A program made the translations under genes and the position numbers. The notes beneath the pieces are model-generated. The model saw only the letters and a program-made list of their open reading frames with translations. It was not told the DNA's origin and did no database searches. This document shows positions 34,135 through 46,200 of a stretch of 64,000 nucleotides of DNA, in pieces (the first letter of the stretch is position 1; each line of letters begins with the position of its first letter). Source of the DNA: Rana temporaria (lineage: Eukaryota > Chordata > Amphibia > Anura > Ranidae); contig NC_053497.1 in the NCBI RefSeq assembly GCF_905171775.1, forward strand, positions 39,097,781-39,161,780, written 5' to 3'.

Positions 34135-34735
34135 TGATTAAAAAAACGACGACATCACCTGGTGGCACCGGCCCACTTGTGACATTGCCGACCCAGCAGG
34201 CGCCAGTCCATGTTGTCCCAAGGGGGGCGGTGCCACCAGGTGATGTCACCAGGTGGTCCCGCCCTTGCCTATGTAAGAACTGTCAAACGGTGGAGCCTGC
34301 AGTAGGCAGCCAACCTTCATAGAAGGCGGGAGCGCTTTTGTTCTTTTATTCTTCTAGTGCTTGGTGAGTGACGATGGATTTACAAGGGGATGCTTTATAT
34401 TTTTTTGAATAAAGAAATTGTCAAAAACTGTCTCTGTGTTTTTATTTTTTTTTACACTTTTTTGGTGAATGGATAGGGGTACAATGTACCCCATATTCAT
34501 TCACATGTGGGGGGCGGGATCTAATTGCCCTTGAAGGGGGATTCCAGATTCTGATAAGCCCCCCGCCCACAGACCCCCACAAACACTTGCCCTGGTTGTG
34601 GGGAAGAGGCCCTTGTCAGCATCAATATGGGAACAAGGTGCTTTGGCATGTGGCCTGGTATGATTCAGGAGGGGGGCCACTCACTCACCCCCCCCCCACT
34701 TTCTTGACCTGCCAGGCTACATGCCATGTTCAAAG
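34135..34735 (+). repeat. TATA-to-AATAAA GC-rich repeat module, copy 2
   Basis: A 20-bp perfect inverted repeat (GACATCACCTGGTGGCACCG at 34150-34169, complement at 34229-34248) precedes TATGTAAGAAC, a splice-donor-like GGTGAGTGACGATGG, AATAAAG at about 34408, and the shared block GGGGTACAATGTACCCC ... CCAGATTCTGATAAGCC ... CACATGCC-like end. Related modules: 930-1220, 51600-52707, 56815-57340, 60260-61215. Confidence 0.6.
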
Positions 34736-35039
34736 TGATTTATCAACAAAATAAAGCATGGAGACATGGATGGATGGGTGAGTTTGCCTTGAATATAAAA
34801 AAATTAATTGCACAGCATTTTCAGTTTGTGGTGATCAAATGCAGTTTAGTTCATTTTAATAGTTTCTTCTGATTTTTCAGCCTCTGAACATACTGTAGTT
34901 TGTGGAGTTGTGGTTGAGAAGCTGTCAGGATTTTTATTTACACACCTGTGAAGCAATGAGCTAGGTAGGTTTAGGATCTGCCAGACAGAATACAATGCAC
35001 AATAAATTATATTAAAAAACTAAATTAAAGGTTATTCTG

Positions 35040-35045
35040 TTTATT
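35040..35045 (-). terminator. Candidate polyadenylation signal of CYP2 gene B
   Basis: AATAAA on the minus strand about 136 nt after the stop codon, in AT-rich sequence. It is the first perfect hexamer I see downstream of exon 9. Position and motif are seen; usage is inferred. Confidence 0.45.
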
Positions 35046-35180
35046 ACCTAATAATTACTCATCATTTAATGTTATGCAATTATATTTATACTGCAAAAAC
35101 AAATGATTATGTTGGTCTCTGACGGTGTCTAAAGTATGACACCATCTCTTCAATGTTGCATGATGGGCATGGTTGGTATT

Positions 35181-35362
35181 TTACCGAGGGGCGGCAAACA
35201 TTTTATAATTCCGAGCTCTTGAAGCATTCGTTTTGGGTTCTGGGGTGATCTCTAGGTCCTTCTTGTCCACTGTTGGTTTCAAAGTAAACCTCTGGAGTAC
35301 AGTAGTGAAAAACAAGAAAAGCTCCGTACGGGCTAGACCTTCTCCTGCACATGCACGCTTAC
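35181..35362 (-). CDS. CYP2 gene B exon 9 (haem-binding, stop)
   Basis: 182 bp, TTTTTAG acceptor, ending at TAA 35183-35181. Joined to exon 8 it completes FSAGKRACAGEGLAR, matching FxxGxRxCxG with the haem thiolate cysteine. It continues with ELFLFFTTVLQRF and a 35-residue C-terminal tail of normal CYP2 length. Confidence 0.96.
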
Positions 35363-35473
35363 CTAAAAAGAAGAAAAAGGTAAAAAAAAGCTTTAAGATA
35401 GCAGCCATAGAGACCTGCAGGGTGCATTTTTCCGATTGTTGGTAGCCTGGTGCTTTGGTAACACCTAATTCTG

Positions 35474-35530
35474 AACTTGGCGCCATCCTACATGTTTCGT
35501 CATACATGACTTCATCAGAGGCAAGGACAT
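35474..35530 (-). ncRNA. Hammerhead-ribozyme-like motif in intron 8 of CYP2 gene B (sense)
   Basis: Minus strand, same sense as the gene: CTGATGA (35518-35512), stem II GTCAT/ATGAC, GAAAC (35498-35494), then AT-G-TA giving a minimal helix III and a GTA cleavage triplet. Stem I could form from CUUG/CAAG plus a short inner helix. All invariant core bases are present. It lies about 110 nt upstream of the exon 9 acceptor. Sequence is seen; ribozyme activity is inferred. Confidence 0.6.
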
Positions 35531-35539
35531 GTTTGTCCT

Positions 35540-37221
35540 TGTGTTTTATCTTTACATACTTTGCACGCTATGCCTGGAGAACTAAGGAGGTTCTGTTTGG
35601 ATAGCTATGCTGACTACTCGACTGAGCTTGGGTGAAAGTCTTTCTTAAACCTTTCAAGTACAATTAAACACTCAGGCCGAGGGTCAATAAGCTCTAATAG
35701 GCTGCAGAGCTTTTTAATGTGGATGTACAGCACTGGATGTCACTTTCTTGATTGAAGTTGAACTGTCTTCAGTTGCTTGCATGACTACCATCTCAAGGAT
35801 TCTTCTTTCATGCAGAATCTGATGACACCTTTGATTGGACTCTTCCTTCCAGTCTTCAGGAGGTATGTAAATGACCTACAAAATTAACTTTGGCTGCTGC
35901 CTCTATTTGCCCTGCTCACTGGCTTTGTTTGCAACTGTACTGGAATGCCCTATAGATTTCTGATTTAAAATTATTTGTATTCGTTTCTACAGATAAAAAA
36001 ACAATTTGCAAGTCATTCATAAAAATACAAAACGTTCTTAAAAGTACACATAAATACATAAAAAATACATATAGGTACACGAATGGATCTATCCTCTAAC
36101 ATGCACTTAAATACAAAAATGAATCTATACCGCAGCTAGATAGATTTCTATAGGTTGTTCATATGTTAGTCCTGGGATAGTAGCGGCACCCTAGTTTTGA
36201 TTCGGTTTTTAGCATGGTAAAGTGGACCTTCACCCATTAAATTAACTTCTTATCTGCTCACTCTACTCTATTTGCTACTCAACGGCAATTTTTTTTTATG
36301 TTAGAAAAAGTAATTGATTTTTTTTTAAATAGTGCCAATTCCTGATTCCTCGCCTAGATATAGGGTCAACTACCCTCTGGCTCTAAGGATGTCCATGTCA
36401 CACATTTAGGGAGGCAGTGTTACTGTAAGGGATGAAGTATCGCTCCATTTCATTCCTGGCAAAGACATGTCTGGACATGAACAGGACCTTGCACATTCAC
36501 ATACATACTTCCTTTGGGTCTCTGCCATGTATTTGGAACCTGGAAGTGACCTGCCACTATGTCTGCACATGCATGAGATCTTCCTGGGCAGGGTTTTCAA
36601 GATGGCAGCAAGGAAGCAGAGCAAGGCAAGGTGAGCTTCACCAGCAAGGAGGATAACACTGCACTCATTGGACTAGTAACTATCTATTTTTATTATCTCT
36701 GAGGAAAAATTATTAGAAAACTAAAATTTAGTTTTACCGAGGTACTGTGAAATACCTCTTTAACCTGTTCCTATGCAAAAAACAGCTAAGTCTTGCCTTC
36801 TATTCATAATTCCACCATCTATGATTGTGCGAATGAGAAAATATAGCTAGCCTCATTAACACCTTTGCTGAACAATAGATATCAAACATGAATTACAGGT
36901 AAAGTCAGCAGGAACATGTATTTGATCGAAGACTGTGTCTATCCTGATGTGACTAGGTTTTGCTCAATGACATCACCACCTTCCCTGAAAGTTTATGTCT
37001 ACAGATAAAACAAGTAAAGCCCAATCCATTGTGGTTTTCTTCTAACCTAGAAGCAGTGAGTATATATATGCAGAGGAAACAAAGCATGTATATACAGCAT
37101 TACATAGCAAAATATATTAATATTTATAGGCGCAATGGTTTATCATTTGTAATAATAACATTTGGCTTATTTATGTTACAATGGATTCCTTTAATTTTTG
37201 CATAGTTCTTTGGTACTGTAC
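35540..37221. other. Intron 8 of gene B, mostly unassigned
   Basis: AT-rich. At 36220-36750 a degenerate long-hairpin MITE (AAAGTGGACCTTCACCC tip, TTTTACCGAGGTACTG/CTCTTTAA at the other side) resembles the family at 14681. No gene. Confidence 0.4.
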
Positions 37222-37363
37222 CTGCAGAAAAAGGCATAAAAGCATCATTCTTCTTAAAGGCCCCATTCTCATCAAGAAAGTGTGCAGGATCAAAGTTAGT
37301 AGGATTCTTAAAGAATTTGGGATCTTTCAAAACAGATGTGAGGGTAACAACCACGAAGGTGTC
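37222..37363 (-). CDS. CYP2 gene B exon 8
   Basis: 142 bp, ATTCAG acceptor, phase 1 donor GTACAG. Encodes VVTLTSVLKDPKFF, the aromatic region FDPAHFLDENGAF and MPFSAG, which leads into the haem loop. Confidence 0.95.
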
Positions 37364-37512
37364 CTGAATTGAAAATAAAATAAAAATATAATCAAAAAAT
37401 AATTATCATCACAGATTTTCATTTGGAGTTTAGGAGATACAGTATGTTAGCTTATTTTACTCCTTAATTCAGGGATTAGCAGTCTGAACTTGAAGTGGTA
37501 ACATATCCTGCA

Positions 37513-38454
37513 TTTTAAGAGAATCTGTCATCTTGTCAACCTTCAGACCATTTTATAATGACCTCTCCAGCGAACTCCACCCTTCCTTCCACCATTACAG
37601 TTGCCAAAATGCCTAGGGTCAGATGGTGTCAGATTTCAGATGGAGGAGTGACCTAACCCCCTCCATTATGTAACAGTGCTCAGGCCTTGTGGTAGGCCTG
37701 AAAACTGAATCGGGGAAAGGGGTCACATGTCCCCACAGCCATAAACACTGTGTAACAGACTCAGCCAGAACAGGGTTTTTTGGAGGGGACTGCAGGGTGG
37801 CTTCCTGCTTATGGACTATGGACCCTAGCTTTTAAGGGAACACTCCTCTTTAGGAGGTGCGTTCCTGGGAGACCCTTGAAGTAGTCTTGTTTCTAAATCA
37901 AGTCCATGTCTCCCCAAAACACAACGACTCTGCTAACTGGGGGTCCCAGATACATATTTAGGGCTTCTATGCCCCAAGCCAGCAATGACTGCTTTAGATT
38001 ATGAGACTCAAAGCAACCTGATGCTGGGGGGTCTCCTGCTATTGTCTGTTTATTAAGGTGTTATGTGTTTTTCTCTTAAGAACGTCTCTCCTTTTGTGTG
38101 CCTCCTAGGGCCCATTACCATGGTTAATTGTGTTAATGGAGTCTATTATTGTTTCTGTCTGTCTGCTCATCTCTGTGAATATACTTATGATAATTTGTAA
38201 TGTACTTTGCTGCCGGATGGTCTGGTCATCCCGTGACTAATCAAGGATAGTTGTTCAATTAGTTACTCTTAATAATTTATGTTGGCTGGTACTTCTTTAT
38301 GTTAATTATATTCCTGTAGTTTTCTTTGCATACGATAACGGGATCAGGCTCACCTGACCTGGTGTATTATATATTCTGTGTGAGATTTCAATAAAGAGTT
38401 CCAGTTTGCTTGTACAAACTATTGTCGGCTAGTCTTGTATGCTCAGCTATAATA
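37513..38454. repeat. Possible LTR-like repeat in intron 7 of gene B
   Basis: Ends with a compact GTGTATTATATATTC (TATA-like) and, 20 bp on, TTTCAATAAAGAGTTCC (polyadenylation-like), a pattern seen in retroelement LTRs. The outer tips TTTAAGAGAATCTGTCA (37515) and TGACAGGATCTCTTTAAA (47497) look like one inverted-repeat element that everything between has inserted into. No pol gene or second LTR seen, so class is uncertain. Confidence 0.35.
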
Positions 38455-38468
38455 TCTGGTTCATTTGT

Positions 38469-40981
38469 TAAGCTGCGCAGCTTCTTTCAGGCAAGGGGAC
38501 GTCAGCAAGTGTGTGCAAGGAAGAAGGAACTCAGGAGACTGCAACGTCAGTTGCAGTCCCTGCAGGACCTTCACCACTGCGGCTGGGACGTTAGGCAGGA
38601 CCTGGAGGACACCGCGAAGACCCTGAAAGGGTACTTTGAGGAAGAATCTAGGCACATTGTCTTCCGGGCCAAGGTGGAGAATCTTGAGAAAGGTGAGAAG
38701 TGTAACTCTTTCTTTTTCAGGAAACTCCATTCAGGACACACTCCCTTGTCTGAACTGCGTGACGAGACTGGAACGCTCCAGAAGGCAAAGGAGGCTGTAA
38801 TGCAAGTGGTCGCCGACTACTACACCAACCTCTACTCCCCGAAGGAAACGAACACGGAGGCAGCCGACAGGTTCCTGTCAGGTATCACTAACCAAATTGA
38901 TCCTGCAGGTTCATCGGCCGTCAACGCCCCTCTGGTGTTGGAGGAGCTGCACTCTGCCGCTAAATCCTTTAGGCGGGGCAGGACCCCGGGTTCCGATGGT
39001 CTCCCAGTTGAGCTCTATGTAGCCCTGTGGGACCTCGTGGGCCCGGACCTGCTCGAGCTGTACGAGGAGATGGTGGTGGAGGGTAGAATGCCTCCATCAC
39101 TGAGAGAGGGGATGATCACGATTCTGTATAAACGTAAAGGGGAGAGATCGGACCTGAAAAATTGGCGTCCGATCTCTCTTTTGAACGTGGACTACAAAAT
39201 CCTCGCCAAGGTTTTGGCCAACAGGCTGAAATCTGTCATCGGACAGATCATCCACCCGGATCAAACTTGTGGCATTCCTGGTCGCAGGATTGCGGACAGC
39301 CTTGCGCTTGTCCGGGACACGGTCCAGTACATTCATGGCCGCCGTGTGCACGCGGCCCTGGTCAGTCTTGACCAGGAGAAGGCCTTTGACCGTGTCTCCC
39401 ATGAGTTTATGTGCAGAACCCTGCGCAAGTTTGGTCTTGGGGAACTGTTTTGTTCGTATGTGAATGTGATGTATAAGGACATTTGTAGTTTGGTGTTGGT
39501 AAATGGCTGGAAAACTGACCCATTTTCAATTTTCTCCGGGGTCAGACAAGGCTGCCCTCTCTCACCTCTGCTTTTTGTTTGCTGTATAGAGCTATTCGCC
39601 CGAAGCATCAGACAGAACCCAGAGATCAGAGGGATCACCGCACCAGGACCAGAAAGACGGGAGGTCAAGTGCTCGCTCTACATGGATGACGTGACGGTGT
39701 TCTGTGCCGACCGGCGCTCCATCGACACACTCGTCCGGACGTGTGAGGACTTCGGCCAAGCTTCAGGGGCAAAGGTCAACTGCGGGAAGTCGGAAGTCAT
39801 GCTCTTCGGAAAGTGGTTCCTGCCTTCTTCTGCGCCCATCCCGTTCAACATCAAAGCGGACTTTATCAAAATTCTCGGAGTCTGGTTTGGAGCGGAAGGC
39901 GCAGCCCTGAAGTCCTGGGAGGAAAGACTGGCGAAAATGAGACAGAAGTTTGGACTTTGGAGCCTCAGAGAACTCACCATCGAAGGGAAAACACTGGTAC
40001 TCCGCAGCGAGATTCTCCCTGTGTTGCAGTACCTCGCCCAGGCTTGGCCCCCCCCGGGTTAACACTTGCAAAGCCATCACCAGGGCGGTGTTTCACTTCA
40101 TCTGGAGCTCCAAAATGGACAGAGTGAAGCGGGCGGTTATGTTCAAGGAACCCCTCAAAGGCGGTAAGGGAGTGCCCGACATCGCAACACTACTGAGGGT
40201 GTTTTTTGCTTGTAACTGTATCCGCAGGACCTTGGTTGACAGAACAGTGGACTCTGGCGGTAACTCCATGTCCCGTTTTTTCCTCCTACCCCTTTGGAGG
40301 TCTCTCGGATGGGACAAATGGGACAGCTCCGTCCCCTACAACTGGGACACTCCATGGTATTACTTGGACACTTTCAAGTTCATCAAGGAGCTGGGGCTGC
40401 ATGGAGTTAAGCCCGACTTGTGGAAGCCAAAAACTATCCACAAGTTGATTAGAGCATCGGACATCTTTGAGACTATTCCAGGCCTCCCTTCAGCCACTTG
40501 TAAAGTGGTCTGGAGGAATGTTTCTTCAAAGAGACTCACCAACAGGCACAAAGATCTGGCATGGATGGCAATCCAAGGGGGTTTGCCGCTGAGGACATTC
40601 ATGCATGCCAGAAACCTGTGCAGATACAGGCACTGCCCTTTTTGTATCATCCAGGAGGAAACTGCTTTTCATGTTTTCTGGGAGTGCCCCTTTGCACAGA
40701 GCCTGTTGAGGGCCTTGGAACCTGAACTTAAAGACTTTGTACCACAGACTGCTATTACACACTTTGGTGTGTTAAACGGACTCTTCTGTGGGACACACTC
40801 ACAGGAGGACATTGACAGTGCCTGGCGGGTGCTGTGCTGCTTAAAGGATGCCGTATGGTGTGCCAGAAAACGCCTCATCCACCAGAGGGAGAGGATGTCC
40901 ATCGCGGATTGTCGCAGACTGACGTTCAGTCTACTAAGAGACTATCACCTGATGGACTTTACGGAGGAAGAGGACGTCTAA
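38469..40981 (+). pseudogene. Tx1-like ORF2 (reverse transcriptase), one frameshift
   Basis: An open frame from 38470 to the stop at 40060-40062 carries RT motifs GSDGLPVELY, NWRPISLLNVDYKILAKVLA, SLDQEKAFDRV, GVRQGCPLSPLLF and the catalytic LYMDDVTVF. The frame then shifts at an 8-C run (40048-40055) and continues to 40981 with thumb/linker and a zinc-knuckle CRYRHCPFC...HVFWEC. Only this one lesion is seen, so the copy is fairly young. The endonuclease domain is missing because of 5' truncation. Confidence 0.9.
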
Positions 40982-41382
40982 AGATCTCCCCTTCCCCCCC
41001 CCTCTCCCAACTGTGTGTATCCATTGGTAGTTCAATAAAGCTTCGGGCCTGTGAACTCTTTCCTCCCCCCCACCCCACCTACCCCTCCCCCCATCACATC
41101 CGTTGCCCAGTTGAACGCTATTTCCTTTTGACAGTTTAATGACTTAAAATTTGACATGATTTTTGGAAGTACTGATTTCAGGGTAATGCGGCGTCATGCA
41201 TGATGTGATGTTACAGGGTATATTACTCTGTACAACACATTGGGCATCATACCGCAGAATGAGTGAATGAATGTAATTTATCTGTACGCTTGGAACTGAA
41301 TGTACCCTGTTGAAGTATTTGTTTTTTTGTATATTTTCTTTGAAAAATAAAGTATACATTTTCAATCAAAAAAAATAAAAAA
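38469..41382 (+). mobile_element. Tx1-like LINE, 5'-truncated, 14-bp target duplication
   Basis: 2914 bp, flanked by exact TCTGGTTCATTTGT at 38455-38468 and 41383-41396, with an A-rich 3' tail. It contains the RT and C-terminal parts of ORF2 but no endonuclease, the result of incomplete reverse transcription. It lies in intron 7 of gene B, antisense. The LSLDQEKAFDRVSHEFM region is characteristic of the Tx1 group first known from Xenopus. Confidence 0.9.
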
Positions 41383-41677
41383 TCTGGTTCATTTGTCCAG
41401 ACTGGAGGAAGCTATATCTTGATAGAAGTACCCAAGCTGGGTATTTAGCAGCAACGACCACAGAAGAGGAGAAGTGGGGGATCCTTGGAGAAGTAAGAAT
41501 AGGGTAGTTGGGGGGTGGCCTGGATCGGCATGTGAGTACTATAGCTGCTTTCTCACAGAGCTCCCGCCTGTCACCCTGCTTTGATCCTGTTCCCGGCAGC
41601 ATCACACTGGTTTAAAACCATTAGCTGACTCCGGAACCCCGTGGGAACAAGCTGTGCCACTTGCCTGGGCTGTAGCC

Positions 41678-42865
41678 ATGATAGGTCTGCGGGCAAAGAG
41701 TAAAGAAGGGGGAGACCGCTCGGAAATCCAAGATGGTGCCACCATGGTGCCACAGCAGCGTGGACTGCGTGGCGCTGAGAAAACGAAGGACACGGTAAAT
41801 AAACCTCCTAAAACACCCAAGAATGCCAGCGGCGACCCCCTGACAAAGGACATTCGTTTCTATGCCCAGAAACTGGCAGGCACCCTAAATATAGAGGGGG
41901 AACCTTCAGCACAGGGAACTGTGGAGGAGGGTGTTCTGGGATGCACAGATACCAGCCCCATAACAGCACAGGCAGAGGAGCCAGAGGAAAAGAGTGAGGA
42001 TGAGGAGCCTGTGCAGCCTACCCTTGCTGAGATCTTAAGGGCTGTTAACAAATGTACTGCCTCAGTTGATACCCTGCAAAAACACTTTGGTGGCCTAGAG
42101 GAGGAAGTGTCTATGATCAGGCAGGACATTCAAAAGATTAGAGAGCGGACCACTGCAGCTGAAAGCAGGATTACTGATGTGGAGGACAAACTACCTCCTT
42201 TGATAATAGAAACACAGCATAATACCAGGATGGTTGCCGCAGTGGATCAGCGCGCAGATGACCTCAAGAACAGGATGAGGAGGAATAACGTGTGAATTAT
42301 TGGTCTCCCTGAAAAACAGAGGGTAGAGCCCGTACCGAGTATTTGGGAAGTATGTAGGTATTTGGGAAGGATGCGTTTACACCCTTGTATGCTGTGGAAA
42401 GGGCTCATAGGGTGCCTCTGCGGCCCCTTCCCCACGTCATCCCCCTCGTCCTATGCTTGCCCGTCTATTACACTATAGAGACAGGGAGAGCATTCTACGG
42501 CTTGCCAGATAGAAGCAAAACATACGATTTAATGGAGCATGTATTTCCTTTTACCTTGATTTTTCCTCGGATGTACAAAAACGCACGCCCGGTTCACGGA
42601 GGTCAAGAAAAGACTGCAGCAGTTACAGACCCCATAAGCTATGTTGTATGCTGCCCGACTCAGAATCATAGCAAGGGGTCAGGCTCACTTTTTTGAACAG
42701 GCGGCAGATGCGTCGGCCTGGCTGGATATAAATGAAAATGCTTTTCTCCCGGTCGGACTTAGAGAGAGACGGAAGGGGACTGATATGACCTGGGAGCAGG
42801 ACGTTTCAGTTTTGCCGGGAACACAAGCTGATTTGTTGCTCTTCGTCCCCCCACGGAGAGAGTGA
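41678..42865 (+). pseudogene. L1-like ORF1 (RNA-binding chaperone), broken
   Basis: ATG at 41678, open to TGA 42293-42295. A low-complexity N-terminus is followed by a coiled coil (LQKHFGGLEEEVSMIRQDIQK) and the ORF1 signature DDLKNRMRRNNV-stop-IIGLPEK, in which the stop most simply replaces the Arg of RRNNxRIxGLPE (CGA to TGA, a CpG transition). Downstream pieces in other frames (for example ARLRIIARGQAHFFEQ at 42650-42710) carry the rest of the C-terminal domain. Confidence 0.82.
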
Positions 42866-43283
42866 GTGAGAACACGACGGAATGTTATCTAAGTACGTTT
42901 TGCTTGACGAGATTTCCCGACTGGTGGTTGTAAGGCAGGAGAGAAGGACCTGTTGTCCTATAATCATACCTGTTGTGCATTTCCCTATATGTAACCTTCC
43001 ACTAAGGGCCGGTGGGATCGGGGAGGCGACCGGGGCCATACGTCAGCTTGGGATCACACTTGAGGTCTCAAGCCGGGGGATTGCACAGGGCAGTGCTAGA
43101 TTGCAGTTGCACTCGGAGGTTCAGAAAGTTTTGATCAGTTTATGCAGTATGGTACAGTACTTACAACACTTACAGGCTTGGATGATGAACTTGATGCATC
43201 GGTTATAGGTTTTTTCGGTACTGGGAGGGGGAGGTGGTTCAAGATATAGATCTATTGGAATGTGATATGTTGCCATTGCCAAG

Positions 43284-46200
43284 ATGAGAGTATATCATGG
43301 CGGGAGGAATGAATGTGTTAAAGTGGTGTCATGGAATGTTAGGGGCCTAGGTGATCCTTATAAATGCACAATGGTTTCCACCTCTCTGAGGAAATATCTA
43401 CCGGCCATATGCGCTTTACAGGAGACTCACCTTATCCCCGATACTTTGACTTGCCTGACATGGGTGGGTAAAGCCTACCACTCCACTCACACCTCCTTTT
43501 CCAGAGGTGTGAACGTGCTGATACATAGCTCACTGGACTATCAGGAGTTGGATAGTGTGGTGGACTGTGAGGGGAGATATATCATTCTGTACTGTCGATT
43601 GTTTGTGTTGAAATGCATACTTGTTTTTGTGTATGTCCCGCCTCCGTACGGCCATCGGGTTCTAAAAGCAGTCTTGGACTATCAGATGGGCCGTCTGGGG
43701 GTGCCGATGTATATTTTGGGTGACTTTAACTGTTACTTAGACCCACTGGTTGACAAACATCCACCAGTCTCGTCGGGGAGAGGCTTTTTCCGCACACCCC
43801 TGAGGAAGCTGATTGAGGAGGTGGGATGGATAGATTTGTGAAGGGTTAGGAACTCTGGGAAATGTCAGTTTTCTTGCTTTTCGAAATCACATATGTCCCT
43901 GTCACGCATTGACCTGTGTATATGTTTGGAGCCGGCGGTCCACTCGGTGGCAGATATCACTTATGCCCCGAGAGGAATCTCGGATCATTCGCCATTGATT
44001 ATGGACCTGGAGGTATGCCCCCCTTCAGCGCTTCTTGGGGCTCCAAAGAAGCTTAATGCCTTTTGGCTTAATCTCCTACCATCACCATCCCAAGTGTTAC
44101 AGGATATAGTTGACTTCTGGGGGCTGCAGACAGATTACCCAGATGTAGGGGTCAGATGGGACACATTCAAGGCCTTTCTAAGAGGGTTGTTCAGATGGGA
44201 CACATTCAAGGCCTTTCTAAGAGGGTTGTTCATAAGAGAAATAAACAGTTTTAAAAAGGAGTCACATGCACTAAGTGAGAGGGTGGAGCGCTTGGTCATG
44301 ACTTGGAGGCCAAATTTGTAGCAGACCCTACCGAGGAATGTAGAGATGCATGGGTGTCAGCGCAGGATGCGCTGAATCAGCTCACCTTTTCGGCAGCTGA
44401 GTGGAAGTGCTTCTTCAGCAAACTCGCCTTCTATGAGGAGGGGGAGCATAGCGGTCGCCTCCTGGCAAAAATCTCCCATGCTCAGCAGGCGTCGCCATCC
44501 ATTGGTACCTTGCGGGCATCTGATGGCAAGATGACTAGCTCTCCGGATGACATAATGAATATTCTTAGCTCCTTTTACTCAAATTGATATTGCTCCCGCA
44601 AAAATTACATGGAAGCCTCCCTACAGAAGTATCTTGACAAAAAAGAGTTACCTACCCTGACAGATCTGGAAAGACAACAACTAGATGCTCCTCTGACTTT
44701 GGAGGAGCTTCAAATAGCGACCGGTATGTTCCCCAACACCAAGGCGCTGGGGGAGGATGGACTACCTATAGAGGTATATAAGAACTATGGAGAACAGCTA
44801 TTACCTAAACTAATGGGGGTCTTTAATAACGCTAGGGAAAAGGGGAGGCTTCACCTATCCATGTCCAAGTCCATTATAGTACTGCTACTAAAACCGGACA
44901 ATGATCCCTTAGACCCAGGATCGTATAGACCAATTTCTGTTTTGCAGACAGATGTGAAAATATTGGCCAAGGTCCTAGCCTTGAGACTCAATAAAGCTAT
45001 TTCGTCCATAATTCACTCAGACCAGAAAGGGTTCATGCCTCAGAAATCTATGGCTAATAATTTACGCAGATTGTTTGTCAATTTACAATCTATCTCTGAT
45101 AATATTGGGGACAGGGCTTTGCTATCACTGGACGCACACAAGGCATTTGATAGTATTGAATGGTCATATTTGTGGGCCATACTGCACAAGTTTGGGTTTG
45201 GGCCAAATTTTATAGCATGGGTCCAACTACTGTATAGCTCCCCAACAGCGGCCATCAGGGAGTCCAGGAGGGTGTCTCAATGCTTTCCATTTCATAGGGG
45301 TACCAGACAGGATTGCCCCATATTGCCCTTACTGTTCGCCCTAGCCATAGAACCGTTGGCAGCTTGTGTTCGTGCCAACGATAATATGAGGGGCTTCCAG
45401 TATGGCGGGTTGCAAGAAAAATGTATGCTGTACGCAGATGACACCATGCTCCTTTTGGGTGACACAAAGACGTCCCTATGGGAGGCTATGGAGGTGATTC
45501 GGATGTTTAGTCGCTACTCAGGCTTGGTAATCAACTGGACCAAGTCATCCCTTATGCTTTTGGATAACACGCCTGATCCGCAGGAAGCGACTTTATTAGA
45601 CATTCCCGTGTCTGGAGAATTGAGGTATCTGGGAGTTCAGGTTATCCCCAATCCTTTAGACTATATCAGACTAAATCTATCCCCTGTATTGAACCGTTGC
45701 AGAGATCGGGTGAAGGTATGGTCCAAATTGAAAATGTCCCCCGTGGGTAGAATAAATTTGATCAAAATGATCTTGATGCCCCAACTTCTATATATACTTC
45801 AAAACTCCCCCATGATAGTTCCCTAAAACAATTTAGGATCATTAAATACATTTTTAGGTCCCTTATCTGGCTAAACTCCACTGCACGGGTAAAACTTGAA
45901 CAGTTACACTGCCCGACGGAGGCTTTAGGGCTTGCTCTCCCTAATCCATGGCTGTACTATTTAGCCTCCCACCTGCAATACATAGCGAGAGTAGTGAGTC
46001 CTACAGGCACCCAGGTACTTAACTTGGAAGACCCGGTAATGCATCTTTTTAAGGCGGCAACGGAAGGGGAGGTGGCAGAGGGCCTGGAAGCGTTGAGTTT
46101 TGCTAAATCCAATAAGCGATTTCCCACTTACAATTTGGTGCAGAAGGTGTGGAATAAAGTCAGGGAGCTGCAGCAGGTGGAGGGTTTCACTAGATATAGT

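Noticed and set aside
37513..38454. Full LTR retrotransposon
   Set aside because: Only a TATA/AATAAA-like 3' part is seen; no second LTR, primer-binding site or pol. Kept as a low-confidence repeat.
39097..39402. Minus-strand frames under the Tx1-like RT
   Set aside because: Antisense shadows of the reverse transcriptase motifs.
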